The notes: generated by a model from the letters alone, not told the origin. Shown: positions 1 through 6,916, counted from the first letter of the stretch. The stretch: DNA of 7,962 bases from Kiritimatiellia bacterium (GCA_017450425.1 JAFSUV010000104.1:1-7962), one strand, 5' to 3'. Program-made: numbers and translations.

Positions 1-1866
1 CTTTTCGAGGTACGCCACGAGATTGCGCTTCTTGAGCGGCTCCCACACGCCGTCGAGGGACTGGATGCGCACGAAAATGGCGGTGCGCTGCTCCGGCTCC
101 ATGTCCTTGAGGAGCGGCACGAGCCACTTGGAGCCTTCGTCAACCTCAACCGAGCGGCCGTCGGCGTCGTCCTTGCGCCCGGCGATGAAGAGTTTCTTCA
201 GGTCGTTGCGCATCCGGAGGTTTTCCTTCTCCACGCCCATCGTGAGCGCGACGCTCGCGATCGACGCGATGGCGAACGGCGACGCGACCGAATAGACCAC
301 GCCCTGCAGCGCCTTCGTGGACTGCGAGCGGCAAATCCAGCGCAGGAGCGGGAACGAAAGGCCGACGGGCTTTCCGGCGTCTTCCTCGTCGATGACCGCA
401 TCGGGATCGTGCACTCCGGTTTGCGAGAACTGGTCGGCCACCATCGCGGCGAAGGCGGCCTTGGCCGGGCCTGTCGCGAGTTTCGGGGCGATGCGATCGA
501 CGAGATTGGCCGTCATGAGCGGAACGACATCGACGAACGCGCGCGCGACGGTTTCGTCCTTGTCGAGCGGAATCTTCTCGATGACGCTTTCCATCTGCGA
601 GGCGGGAAGCGTCTTGGCGGCGTCGAGCACGATCGCCGGCTTGGAGAGCGTCCCGACGATATCGACGAGCGCCGGCTCGTCCTTCACGCCGTCCGCAGAC
701 TCCGGCAGCTCGCCGGCGAACGCGAACTCTTCGAGCGTGTTGGCGCGGGCCTCTTCGTCAACGAAGCGCAGGCGCACGGGAAGCGTCTTGAGGCCGGCCT
801 TGAGGGCGAGGACGAGTGCGCGCACTTTCACGGGGTTGCCGAGCCGCTTGTCGGCGACGCACGCCTTGACCGCGTAGGCGAGGCGGTCGCTCATCGCTTC
901 GAGGCGGGCGGCCTTGGCGCCTTCGTCGAGCACCGCGAAATCCGTGTTGAGGTAGATTTCGACCTGGTCGAGGATCGACTTCGGGTCGTGGTTGGCGAGG
1001 AACCGGCGGAACGTCGCCGCCGAGGCTTCGCGCGCGCCGCGCTCGGCGTCCGCCCAGAACTCGAGCTCCTCGTTTTTCTTCGACGCCGCCGGCACGTGCA
1101 CTTCGGGATCGTGCACGAGCTTCGCGCGCGCCTTCTGCCAGAACGCGCGCCAGTCGGTCCCGGACTCGAGCGCGGTCGAAAGCAGGAGGTCGCGGAGGCG
1201 CGAAATCGTCATCTTGCCGTACGACTTCAAGGCGAGCTTCACGATCTCGGACGGCTCCTTCTTGGCAAACGCCGCGGGATCGGCGTGGCGGATCGCAAGA
1301 ATGTGCTCCGGGTGGACGATGCGAAGCGTGTCGGCGGCGAACGCGAAACCGATCTGGCGGACGCGACCGGAGTCGGAATCGAAGCGCACGGACACGGTCT
1401 TGTAGTAGTCGTCGAGCGACTCCACCTGCCCGAAGCCGTGGCGGTCGTCCGCGACGGCGGCGCCGGGCACGAACTGCATGAGGAGCGTCAGGCGGTCGAT
1501 CGCCTCGACCGGATGGAGGCGTCCGAAGCCGGAGCAGGCGATCTTCGAGAGCGCGATGCGGTCTTTCGTCGCCGACGCGAGAATCTCGGCGATTTCCGCG
1601 CCGGACGAAATCGTGTCGCCCGTCCAGCGCGCCTTCGAGCGCATGAGCTCGCAAAGGGACGCGAAGGCGCCGCTGTCGATGAAGTGCTGCAGCAGGACGC
1701 TGCACGCGTCGTCGCGCGACTGCGCGAGCTTTGAATCGGTGGCGGCGAAGTCGGCGAGCGACTTCATCCACTCAAGAAGCCGCGCCGCGTCTGGCGCCTG
1801 CGATTCGGTTTCGCGCACGATCCTTGCGGCAAGTTCGGTTGAGGAGACGGGGGACTGGTCGGACAT
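1..1866 (-). CDS. greA: Long GreA-type transcription elongation factor, N-terminal part (C-terminus beyond left edge)
   Basis: Open minus-strand frame of 622 codons from an ATG at 1866 to the window edge; I checked it codon by codon and found no stop. The start reads MSDQSPVSSTELAARIV. The protein is mostly helical and looks repeat-like. Residues 143-162 (HGFGQVESLDDYYKTVSVRF) resemble a small beta-barrel module. Residues 200-260 carry KEPSEIVKLALKSYGKM, then WRAFWQKARAKLVHDPEVHVP at 239-259. From memory this matches the LGPKT...W..WW..A+AKLKKD..I..P region of the extended GreA of Chlamydiae and relatives, about 700-800 residues long. The last visible part (QRTAIFVRIQSLDGVWEPLKKR) would lie just before the canonical GreA coiled coil and FKBP-like domain. 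GreA rescues backtracked RNA polymerase by stimulating transcript cleavage. The catalytic acidic tip is outside the window, so the name rests on the extension. No Shine-Dalgarno precedes the start; an A-rich stretch (ACAAAAGCC) does. Alternative: an unrelated helical-repeat protein. Confidence 0.62.
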   Translation of the reverse strand, partial: MSDQSPVSSTELAARIVRETESQAPDAARLLEWMKSLADFAATDSKLAQSRDDACSVLLQHFIDSGAFASLCELMRSKARWTGDTISSGAEIAEILASATKDRIALSKIACSGFGRLHPVEAIDRLTLLMQFVPGAAVADDRHGFGQVESLDDYYKTVSVRFDSDSGRVRQIGFAFAADTLRIVHPEHILAIRHADPAAFAKKEPSEIVKLALKSYGKMTISRLRDLLLSTALESGTDWRAFWQKARAKLVHDPEVHVPAASKKNEELEFWADAERGAREASAATFRRFLANHDPKSILDQVEIYLNTDFAVLDEGAKAARLEAMSDRLAYAVKACVADKRLGNPVKVRALVLALKAGLKTLPVRLRFVDEEARANTLEEFAFAGELPESADGVKDEPALVDIVGTLSKPAIVLDAAKTLPASQMESVIEKIPLDKDETVARAFVDVVPLMTANLVDRIAPKLATGPAKAAFAAMVADQFSQTGVHDPDAVIDEEDAGKPVGLSFPLLRWICRSQSTKALQGVVYSVASPFAIASIASVALTMGVEKENLRMRNDLKKLFIAGRKDDADGRSVEVDEGSKWLVPLLKDMEPEQRTAIFVRIQSLDGVWEPLKKRNLVAYLEK

Positions 1867-1896
1867 GGCTTTTGTATCGGTTTTTTTAGATGAACT

Positions 1897-1931
1897 CCCC
1901 TCCCCCGGCGCAATCGGCTGCGGGAGAGGGG
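1897..1931 (-). promoter_or_regulatory. Hairpin in the 5' leader of the greA-type gene
   Basis: Arms at 1897-1907 (CCCCTCCCCCG) and 1921-1931 (CGGGAGAGGGG) pair at 10 of 11 positions around a 13-base loop. It lies about 30 bases upstream of the ATG at 1866 and downstream of the predicted promoter, so it would form in the leader RNA. In the leader sense it is followed by AGTTCATCTAAAAAAACC, which has no U-run, so it is not an intrinsic terminator. A role in translation or mRNA stability is possible. A dispersed palindromic repeat is the other reading. Confidence 0.45.
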
Positions 1932-1953
1932 ATGATCGCGGAAGACGGGGCGA

Positions 1954-1982
1954 ATGATAGCACCTGCCGCGCCAGTACGCAA
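1954..1982 (-). promoter_or_regulatory. Predicted promoter of the greA-type gene (extended -10)
   Basis: On the minus strand, TTGCGT (1982-1977) is followed after exactly 17 bases by TATCAT (1959-1954). The -10 is preceded by TGC, an extended -10 motif. The -10 matches the sigma-70 consensus at 5 of 6 positions and the -35 at only 3 of 6. Transcription would start near 1947, giving a leader of about 80 bases that includes the hairpin at 1897-1931. It diverges from the plus-strand promoter at 2000-2028. Confidence 0.45.
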
Positions 1983-1999
1983 CAGGCGCAAGATTTTCA

Positions 2000-2028
2000 T
2001 TGATTTTTTCATTTTTGTCGGGTATCAT
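2000..2028 (+). promoter_or_regulatory. Predicted sigma-70 promoter of the membrane protein/TetR pair
   Basis: TTGATT (2000-2005), a 17-base T-rich spacer, and TATCAT (2023-2028) match the consensus boxes at 4 of 6 and 5 of 6 positions. The predicted start of transcription is near 2035. This argues against translation starting at the earlier in-frame ATG at 1954, which lies upstream of the promoter. The direct repeat TTTTCATT at 1994-2001 and 2006-2013, 12 bases apart, overlaps the -35 region and could be a regulator site. Confidence 0.55.
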
Positions 2029-2038
2029 CGGCGGCAAA

Positions 2039-2061
2039 CGCCCCCAAGAGAAGGCGGGGCG
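2039..2061. repeat. Short inverted repeat downstream of the promoter, candidate operator or leader hairpin
   Basis: CGCCCC (2039-2044) and GGGGCG (2056-2061) are perfect complements around an 11-base loop. The element starts a few bases after the predicted transcription start and ends 24 bases before the ATG at 2086. It is placed where the TetR protein encoded in the same unit could bind to repress itself. It could equally be an RNA hairpin. Six-base arms in GC-rich DNA are weak evidence. Confidence 0.25.
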
Positions 2062-2085
2062 CGGTCGCGCAACAGTCTAGAAGAG

Positions 2086-2556
2086 ATGCCACCTCTGCAC
2101 TATTCAGCGATTTCACGGATCGTCTTTCCGCTGCTTGTCTGCATCGCCTACACGGTTATCGTGGAGCAGGTGCTGTATCGTCGCAACATGATCTATCTGC
2201 CGCTCTGGAGGCCCACGGTGATGTCCGTGCTTATCGGCGTCGCGGTGTTCATCTGGCACAGTTGGGCGCAGATGACGCCGATGGAGAGCGTCCTGCTCTA
2301 CGGCGGGAGCGACGCGATGTCTCTCAAGACTTCGGTCGCGCTGTTCGCGATTGTCGTCGCGGCGGCCATCCTGGCGCTCGCCTGGTCGAGCGTGCAGCGC
2401 ATGGTGGTGGATCGGAGCCGCGGCGCTTCGTCGTACCAAGTGCTGCTGCTGCGCATTTCGACCCTCCTGCCGCCGCTTGTCACCGCAATCGCGATGGCGG
2501 TTCGCTGCAACGCCATGATCGGGGCGAAGGGCTTCTTGGCGCTCGCTTTGGGGTAG
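2086..2556 (+). CDS. Orphan integral membrane protein, 156 aa, function unknown
   Basis: I do not recognise this protein. It starts MPPLHYSAISRIV and has four clear hydrophobic segments, at about residues 10-30, 43-60, 83-101 and 118-140, plus a hydrophobic C-terminal stretch (144-156). Short positive loops (YRRN at 31-34, DRSRG at 109-113) lie between them, typical of an inner-membrane protein. No enzyme motif is visible. I chose the ATG at 2086 because the in-frame ATG at 1954 lies upstream of the predicted promoter and would add a charged, non-hydrophobic 44-residue tail. AGAAGAG directly abuts the ATG, unusually close for a Shine-Dalgarno. The stop is 4 bases before the TetR gene, so the two are almost certainly co-transcribed. 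The protein may be what the regulator controls. Confidence 0.68.
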   Translation: MPPLHYSAISRIVFPLLVCIAYTVIVEQVLYRRNMIYLPLWRPTVMSVLIGVAVFIWHSWAQMTPMESVLLYGGSDAMSLKTSVALFAIVVAAAILALAWSSVQRMVVDRSRGASSYQVLLLRISTLLPPLVTAIAMAVRCNAMIGAKGFLALALG

Positions 2557-2560
2557 GCGC

Positions 2561-3259
2561 ATGGCTGTGCGTGGCGGAAAGACCGATGTGGAGCGCCGCG
2601 CCGAGTCCGGTACGCGCGAGCGTCTGCTCGCCGTCGCCTGCCGCATTTTCGCCGAGCGCGGCTACAAGCGCACCCGCACGCAGGACATCTGCCGCCTGGC
2701 CGGCGTAAATCCCGCTGCGGTGAACTACCATTTCGGCGGCAAGGAAGGCATCTACCGCGCGGTATGGGATTCGGCGCTGGAAAGCACGCTGGAGTCTTCC
2801 GCCTTCTCCCCCGCCCTTTCGTCCGACGCCCACCGCGACTGGCTCTACCGCTACGTCCACGCCTGCGTCCTTTCGGTGTTCGATCCCGGCATGCCGGGCG
2901 TGCTGCGCAAGCTCATGACGCACGAAGTGGCGGATCCTTCGCCGATTTCCAACGACATCCTCGCCAACCACATCGCGCCCCGCTATCCGGAGCTTCTGGG
3001 GCACCTGCGCGCGATGATAGGCACCACCGCCACGGACTACCAGATCGGGTGCTGCATTTTCGCCATAAACGCGCTCTTCGGCTCGATCGCGATAAACAAG
3101 ACCGCGCGGCGCGCCCTTTTCAAGGGCGACACGCCGGCGGCGGGCGAAATCGAGCAGTTCGCGCGCGAGATATGCGCGTTCGTCATGGGCGGCATCCGCG
3201 CGCTGCGGACGGTGCCGCAGCGCACCCGCGCCGGAAGCGCCCCCGCGAGCCGGGGCTAG
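2561..3259 (+). CDS. TetR/AcrR-family transcriptional regulator, CecR (YbiH)-like C-terminal domain
   Basis: 232 residues, the normal size for TetR regulators. The N-terminal DNA-binding domain covers about residues 18-65: TRERLLAVACRIFAERGYKR, then the helix-turn-helix TRTQDICRLAGVNPAAVNYHF (38-58), then GGKEGIYRAVW. The core YHFGGKEGIYRAV is a textbook TetR signature. The C-terminal part (LRKLMTHEVADPSP at 115-128, then CCIFAINALFGSI at 164-176) resembles the ligand-binding, dimerising domain of CecR-type regulators; this is family memory, not a search. No ligand can be named. The regulator follows the membrane protein gene by 4 bases, so autoregulation of the pair is the simplest model. 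No strong Shine-Dalgarno precedes the ATG at 2561. A GTG at 2588 has GGAAAG 6 bases upstream and would still leave the DNA-binding domain intact. The tail (about 217-232) is basic and low in complexity. Confidence 0.9.
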   Translation: MAVRGGKTDVERRAESGTRERLLAVACRIFAERGYKRTRTQDICRLAGVNPAAVNYHFGGKEGIYRAVWDSALESTLESSAFSPALSSDAHRDWLYRYVHACVLSVFDPGMPGVLRKLMTHEVADPSPISNDILANHIAPRYPELLGHLRAMIGTTATDYQIGCCIFAINALFGSIAINKTARRALFKGDTPAAGEIEQFAREICAFVMGGIRALRTVPQRTRAGSAPASRG

Positions 3260-4506
3260 GTGGTGTAGTCGGCGTTGATGTTCACGTATTCGTGCGTGAG
3301 GTCGCTCGTATAGACAGCGTCGGCGCATTTTCCCATGCCGAGGTCGATCCTGACCTCGAACGCCCTGCGGTGCATGATTTCGGCGAGGCGCGCGTTCTCG
3401 GCGTCGGAGGCGATCCTGCCGCGGTCGAACACGCAGACGTCGTCGAACCAAATCCTGGTCGAGAGTTCCGCGCACTTCGCACCGGAGTTGCCGATGGCGC
3501 AGATGACGCGCCCCCAGTTGGGGTCGCCGCCGTAGCACGCCGCCTTGAAGAGCGGCGAATTCGCCACCGCGCGGCATCCGGCAAGGGCGTCCGCCGCCGT
3601 GGCCGCGCCCTCGACCGCGACGGTGACGAACTTGCTCGCGCCTTCGCCGTCGCGCACGATCTGCCGCGCGAGCGAAAGGGCGACCGCGCAGACCGTTTCT
3701 TCGAAGCGCTTCCATCCGGGCGCGCCGGGGGCGAGTTCCCTGCCGCCGGCGGCGCCGTTGGCGAAAAGCACCATCGTGTCGTTGGTGCTCTGGTCGCCGT
3801 CCACGGTGATGCGGTTGAAAGACCTGGCCGCGGCGGCCTTGAGGGCCAGGCGGAGGGCGGCCCTGCCGACGGGCGCGTCGGTGGTGACGAAGATCAGCGT
3901 CGTGGCGAGGTTCGGGCAGATCATCCCGGAGCCCTTGCACATCCCGCCCACGGTGTATTTGCGGCCGCGCAGCTCAAACTCTGCGGCGGCCTGTTTCGGC
4001 ACGGTGTCCGTGGTCATTATCGCCCGCGCCGCCCTGGCGCCGCCTTCGCGGTCGAGAAGCGAGGGGAGAGCGCGCGCGCCGGCGAGCACGCGCGCCAGCG
4101 CGAGCCGCCGCCCTATCGTGCCAGTCGAGCACACAAGCATTTCGCCGGCCGGGATGCCGGCGGCCTCGGCCGCGACGCGACCCGTCTCGGCCGCGTCGGC
4201 GAGACCGGTCGGACCGGTGCAGGCGTTGGCGCACCCGACGTTGACGATGACCGCCCGGCACTTGCCCTTCGCCGCGATCGGCCTGTCGTACTGCACCGGC
4301 GCGGCCGGCATCCTGTTGGAAGTGAAGAGCGCCGCGCATTCGCACGGCAGGTCGGAAAACAGCAGCGCCATGTCGTCGCGCCCCGCCTTGAGGCCGGCCG
4401 CGAACGCGGCGGCCCTCCAGCCTTTGGCGCTCGTCGCGCCGCCCCCCGCCACCCACGAGGGCCCTTCGGGGAAAATGGTCTTGTCGTCTTGCTCGGGTAT
4501 GTTCAT
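3256..4506 (-). CDS. argJ: Bifunctional ornithine acetyltransferase / N-acetylglutamate synthase
   Basis: ArgJ moves the acetyl group from N-acetylornithine to glutamate, giving ornithine and N-acetylglutamate in cyclic arginine biosynthesis; bifunctional forms also use acetyl-CoA. The 416 residues match the family's usual length. Visible landmarks are ANACTG (93-98), the oxyanion-hole motif STGTIG (127-132), TTDT (165-168), KGSGMICPNLATTL (191-204) with the self-cleavage site expected between Ala201 and the nucleophile Thr202, DGDQSTNDT (236-244), ACYGGDPNWGRV (323-334) and the C-terminal YVNINADYTT. Cleavage would give alpha (1-201) and beta (202-416) chains. The protein has about 15 cysteines, which is many. 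NVGCANACTG departs from the usual NSGNANA form. It lies downstream of bamA in the same direction with a 57-base gap and no evident promoter of its own, so co-transcription is likely. No Shine-Dalgarno is seen. Its stop overlaps that of the convergent TetR gene. Confidence 0.96.
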   Translation of the reverse strand: MNIPEQDDKTIFPEGPSWVAGGGATSAKGWRAAAFAAGLKAGRDDMALLFSDLPCECAALFTSNRMPAAPVQYDRPIAAKGKCRAVIVNVGCANACTGPTGLADAAETGRVAAEAAGIPAGEMLVCSTGTIGRRLALARVLAGARALPSLLDREGGARAARAIMTTDTVPKQAAAEFELRGRKYTVGGMCKGSGMICPNLATTLIFVTTDAPVGRAALRLALKAAAARSFNRITVDGDQSTNDTMVLFANGAAGGRELAPGAPGWKRFEETVCAVALSLARQIVRDGEGASKFVTVAVEGAATAADALAGCRAVANSPLFKAACYGGDPNWGRVICAIGNSGAKCAELSTRIWFDDVCVFDRGRIASDAENARLAEIMHRRAFEVRIDLGMGKCADAVYTSDLTHEYVNINADYTT

Positions 4507-4541
4507 GCGATGTCGATTCTTTTTGGGAGTTGAAAAGCCGT

Positions 4542-4562
4542 GCCGGGCGCCGGAGCGCCGGC
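4542..4562 (-). terminator. UNCG-tetraloop hairpin between bamA and argJ, weak terminator or processing site
   Basis: Read on the minus strand, one base after the bamA stop codon, GGCGC and GCGCC pair around TCCG, an extra-stable C(UNCG)G tetraloop. Three more pairs (GCC with GGC) extend it past a single bulged C, for 8 pairs in all. Five bases later comes only TTTT, a poor U-tract for full termination. It may terminate partly, protect the bamA mRNA 3' end, or reduce argJ expression relative to bamA. Confidence 0.45.
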
Positions 4563-4563
4563 C

Positions 4564-6909
4564 CTAGTTGTCGAAGCCGATCCAGAACACGAAGCGGCGG
4601 TGCTCCGCCCATTCGTCCGGATCGCGGGCCACGAGCGCGTAGTCGAGCCGGATCGGAAAGCCGGTGAAGTCGAACCTCAGGCCGCAGCCGTAGGTGAAGG
4701 CGAGATCGTCCAGTTGCGCGTCCCAGGCGTCGCGCCACACGTTGCCCGCGTCGCAGAATCCTGCGATGCGGATCTTTTCGACGATCGGCAGCGAAAGCTC
4801 GGCCGTCGCCCAAAGCATCGACTGGCCGCCGATCGCCGAGTAGTCGCCGGCGAAATCGTCGGACAGCGCCTTCGGGCCGATTGCGCGGTAGCGGAAGCCG
4901 CGCACGTAGCGGCCGCCGCCGAGGAAGTAGCGCGATCCGATCGGCACGTCGTCGCCGCCCATGCCATCGACGGTCGCCGCCCTGCCGCTCAGCGAGAGGT
5001 AGAAGCCGAACGGAAGGGTAAAGTAGGTCGATGCCTTGATGCTCAGTTCGTAGAAGTCGTATTCCGAGCCGAACGCCGCGTTGTAAAGCTTCGCCCACGC
5101 CTGCGCGCGGGTGCCGCGGTGCGGCACGAGCGCGTTGTCGCGGGTGTCGTAGATCCACGAGAGGCGCATCGAACCGAGCAGGTACGAGTCGTCCTCGTCG
5201 AGGAACGAAAACTCCTTCTCCGGGTCGTCGGCGAGGTGGAATTTTTCGCGCGTGACGTCGTCCATCGACACGTGCTCCAGGCCGTAGTCGATGCCGACGC
5301 GGCCGACCCACGGCACCATCTTCGCAAGTCCGACAGACCCGCCGAAGCGCTTTTCGTCGTATTCGCTGAAGGAGCGGTTGTGGATGAAGCCGTCGATGTC
5401 GAGCGAGAGCCGCCGGTCGAGGAACCACGGCTCGACGAGCGATACGTCCAGATCGGTCGAATCGCTGCCGACCGTGAGGTCCAGCCTCGCCTTCTGGCCG
5501 CCGCCGCGGAAAGTCGGCCAGTTGAAGATGTCGAAGTTCGACTGCGAAATGCCGAAGAGGCCGACGAGGTGATCGACGGACGAAAACCCGGCGCCGAACG
5601 AGAGCGATCCGGTCGGGCGCTCGTCAACGTCGTAGTACAGGTCGCGCGTGACGGCATCGACTACGGTGTCGTACGTCCGGACGTCCTCGAAATACCCGAG
5701 GTTGAGAAGGCGGCGCCGGGAGCGCTCGGCCTGCACCGTGTCGTACGCGTCGCCCGGCGAGAGCCCTATTTCGCGGCGCAGCACCTTGTCGTACGTGACG
5801 GAGTTGCCGCGCACGAGAATGTTGCGTATGTGCACGAGCGGCCCCTCCTCCACGGCGAGCGCGAGGTCGATCCTGTTGCCGGGGACCGGCAGCGTGGTCA
5901 TCGAAACCTTCGTGTCGGGTCTGCCGCGCGAAGCGTAGTAATCGCGCACCGCAGCGCGCGCCTCCTCCATCGCCTTCGCGCCGGCGGCGTCGCCGGGCTT
6001 GAGCGCCACGCAGGCCCTGACCTCCCGCTCCGGATAGAGCGTCACGCCGGAAATCGAGATGGAGCGGATGCGCCACAGCGCCCCCTCGCTCACATCGTAG
6101 CTCACGCTTACGCGGTCGCCCGACACCGCCTTGCGGGGCGGCGAAACCTTCGCATCGAGGTAGCCGGCATCGACATACTGCGACAGCGCGTCGGACGCGA
6201 CGGACGCCAGATCGGCGTCCGATATGCGCGGCTCGACGACCCAGGAAACGGGGTTGAACCAGTCGTGCAGCCGCGCGGCGCGCCCGAGCTCGCTTTCGGG
6301 GATCGACTTTGCGCCCGGAAATTTGAGAAAGTCCATCTTCCCGCGCTTCCCCTCCGCGACGTCGAAGCGCACGAGCGCGCCGCCCGGCGCATCCGGCGCG
6401 TCCGCGACAACGGCCGCGACCGTTGCGGAAAAGAACCGGTGCTTGCGATAGTGGTCGAGTATCTTGCCCGCCGCGACGCGGGCGACCGCATCGTCCACGA
6501 AATCGCCGGGCTTGAGACCGCATTCCTTTTCGGCGCGGGAGCGGGAGAGCCACGAAAGGCCGGTGAACGACGGCTCCGCCGCCAGAGTCCTGCGCGGCAC
6601 CACGGTGAAGGTGACGACCGGGCCGGACGCGGTTTGCCTGACGCCCGCCGACACGTCGGAAAAGCGCTTGGAGTCGAGCAGCGCCCGCACGTCGGACGAA
6701 ACGCCGGCCCTGTCGAGGGGCTTGCCGGGCACGGTCGAAAGGTAGGACTTCACGAGACTTTCGTCGATGAAGCCGGACTTGGCGACTACATTCACGGCGA
6801 AAACGGGTTCGCTCCCCGTTTCGGCCTGCCCCGCCGCGTCCGGCGCCGCGAAAAGCGCGGCCGCCGCGAGAACGGAAACGATCGTGATTTTTTTGGATTG
6901 GGCGTTCAT
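4564..6909 (-). CDS. bamA: Outer membrane protein assembly factor BamA (Omp85 family)
   Basis: BamA is the core of the machinery that folds beta-barrel proteins into the outer membrane. The product has 781 residues from the ATG at 6909 (E. coli BamA is about 810). A signal peptide (MNAQSKKITIVSVLAAAALF, cleavage near residues 22-30) is followed by five POTRA domains at about 37-105, 108-190, 192-277, 279-357 and 358-431. The last contains the typical LVHIRNILVRGNSVTYDKVL and LLNLGYFEDV. The barrel, about 432-781, shows YDTRDNALVPHRG (587-599), the loop-6 motif VRGF (669-672) within GGGRYVRGFRY, and DAGNVW (720-725). The end, RFVFWIGFDN, lacks the terminal aromatic residue usual in outer-membrane barrels. 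An in-frame GTG at 6915 would add two residues; I prefer the ATG. No Shine-Dalgarno is visible. The gene is divergent from rpsB and followed by argJ, not by the skp and lpxD often found beside bamA. Confidence 0.95.
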   Translation of the reverse strand: MNAQSKKITIVSVLAAAALFAAPDAAGQAETGSEPVFAVNVVAKSGFIDESLVKSYLSTVPGKPLDRAGVSSDVRALLDSKRFSDVSAGVRQTASGPVVTFTVVPRRTLAAEPSFTGLSWLSRSRAEKECGLKPGDFVDDAVARVAAGKILDHYRKHRFFSATVAAVVADAPDAPGGALVRFDVAEGKRGKMDFLKFPGAKSIPESELGRAARLHDWFNPVSWVVEPRISDADLASVASDALSQYVDAGYLDAKVSPPRKAVSGDRVSVSYDVSEGALWRIRSISISGVTLYPEREVRACVALKPGDAAGAKAMEEARAAVRDYYASRGRPDTKVSMTTLPVPGNRIDLALAVEEGPLVHIRNILVRGNSVTYDKVLRREIGLSPGDAYDTVQAERSRRRLLNLGYFEDVRTYDTVVDAVTRDLYYDVDERPTGSLSFGAGFSSVDHLVGLFGISQSNFDIFNWPTFRGGGQKARLDLTVGSDSTDLDVSLVEPWFLDRRLSLDIDGFIHNRSFSEYDEKRFGGSVGLAKMVPWVGRVGIDYGLEHVSMDDVTREKFHLADDPEKEFSFLDEDDSYLLGSMRLSWIYDTRDNALVPHRGTRAQAWAKLYNAAFGSEYDFYELSIKASTYFTLPFGFYLSLSGRAATVDGMGGDDVPIGSRYFLGGGRYVRGFRYRAIGPKALSDDFAGDYSAIGGQSMLWATAELSLPIVEKIRIAGFCDAGNVWRDAWDAQLDDLAFTYGCGLRFDFTGFPIRLDYALVARDPDEWAEHRRFVFWIGFDN

Positions 6910-6916
6910 GCGCACG

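Noticed and set aside
409..1734. 441-codon plus-strand open frame opposite the greA-type gene
   Set aside because: Same register shadow effect. The minus-strand frame is longer, uninterrupted and shows recognisable family motifs.
1969..1989. Inverted repeat GCGCC/GGCGC with an 11-base loop
   Set aside because: Five-base arms in GC-rich DNA are expected by chance, and the site lies within the spacer and -35 of the minus-strand promoter without further support.
1954..2085. Longer N-terminus of the membrane protein from the ATG at 1954
   Set aside because: This ATG lies inside the divergent -10 box and upstream of the gene's own predicted promoter; the added segment is charged and not membrane-like.
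2764..4533. 589-codon plus-strand frame across the TetR gene and argJ
   Set aside because: It spans two well-supported genes in other frames and has shadow-like Arg/Ala/Gly-rich composition.
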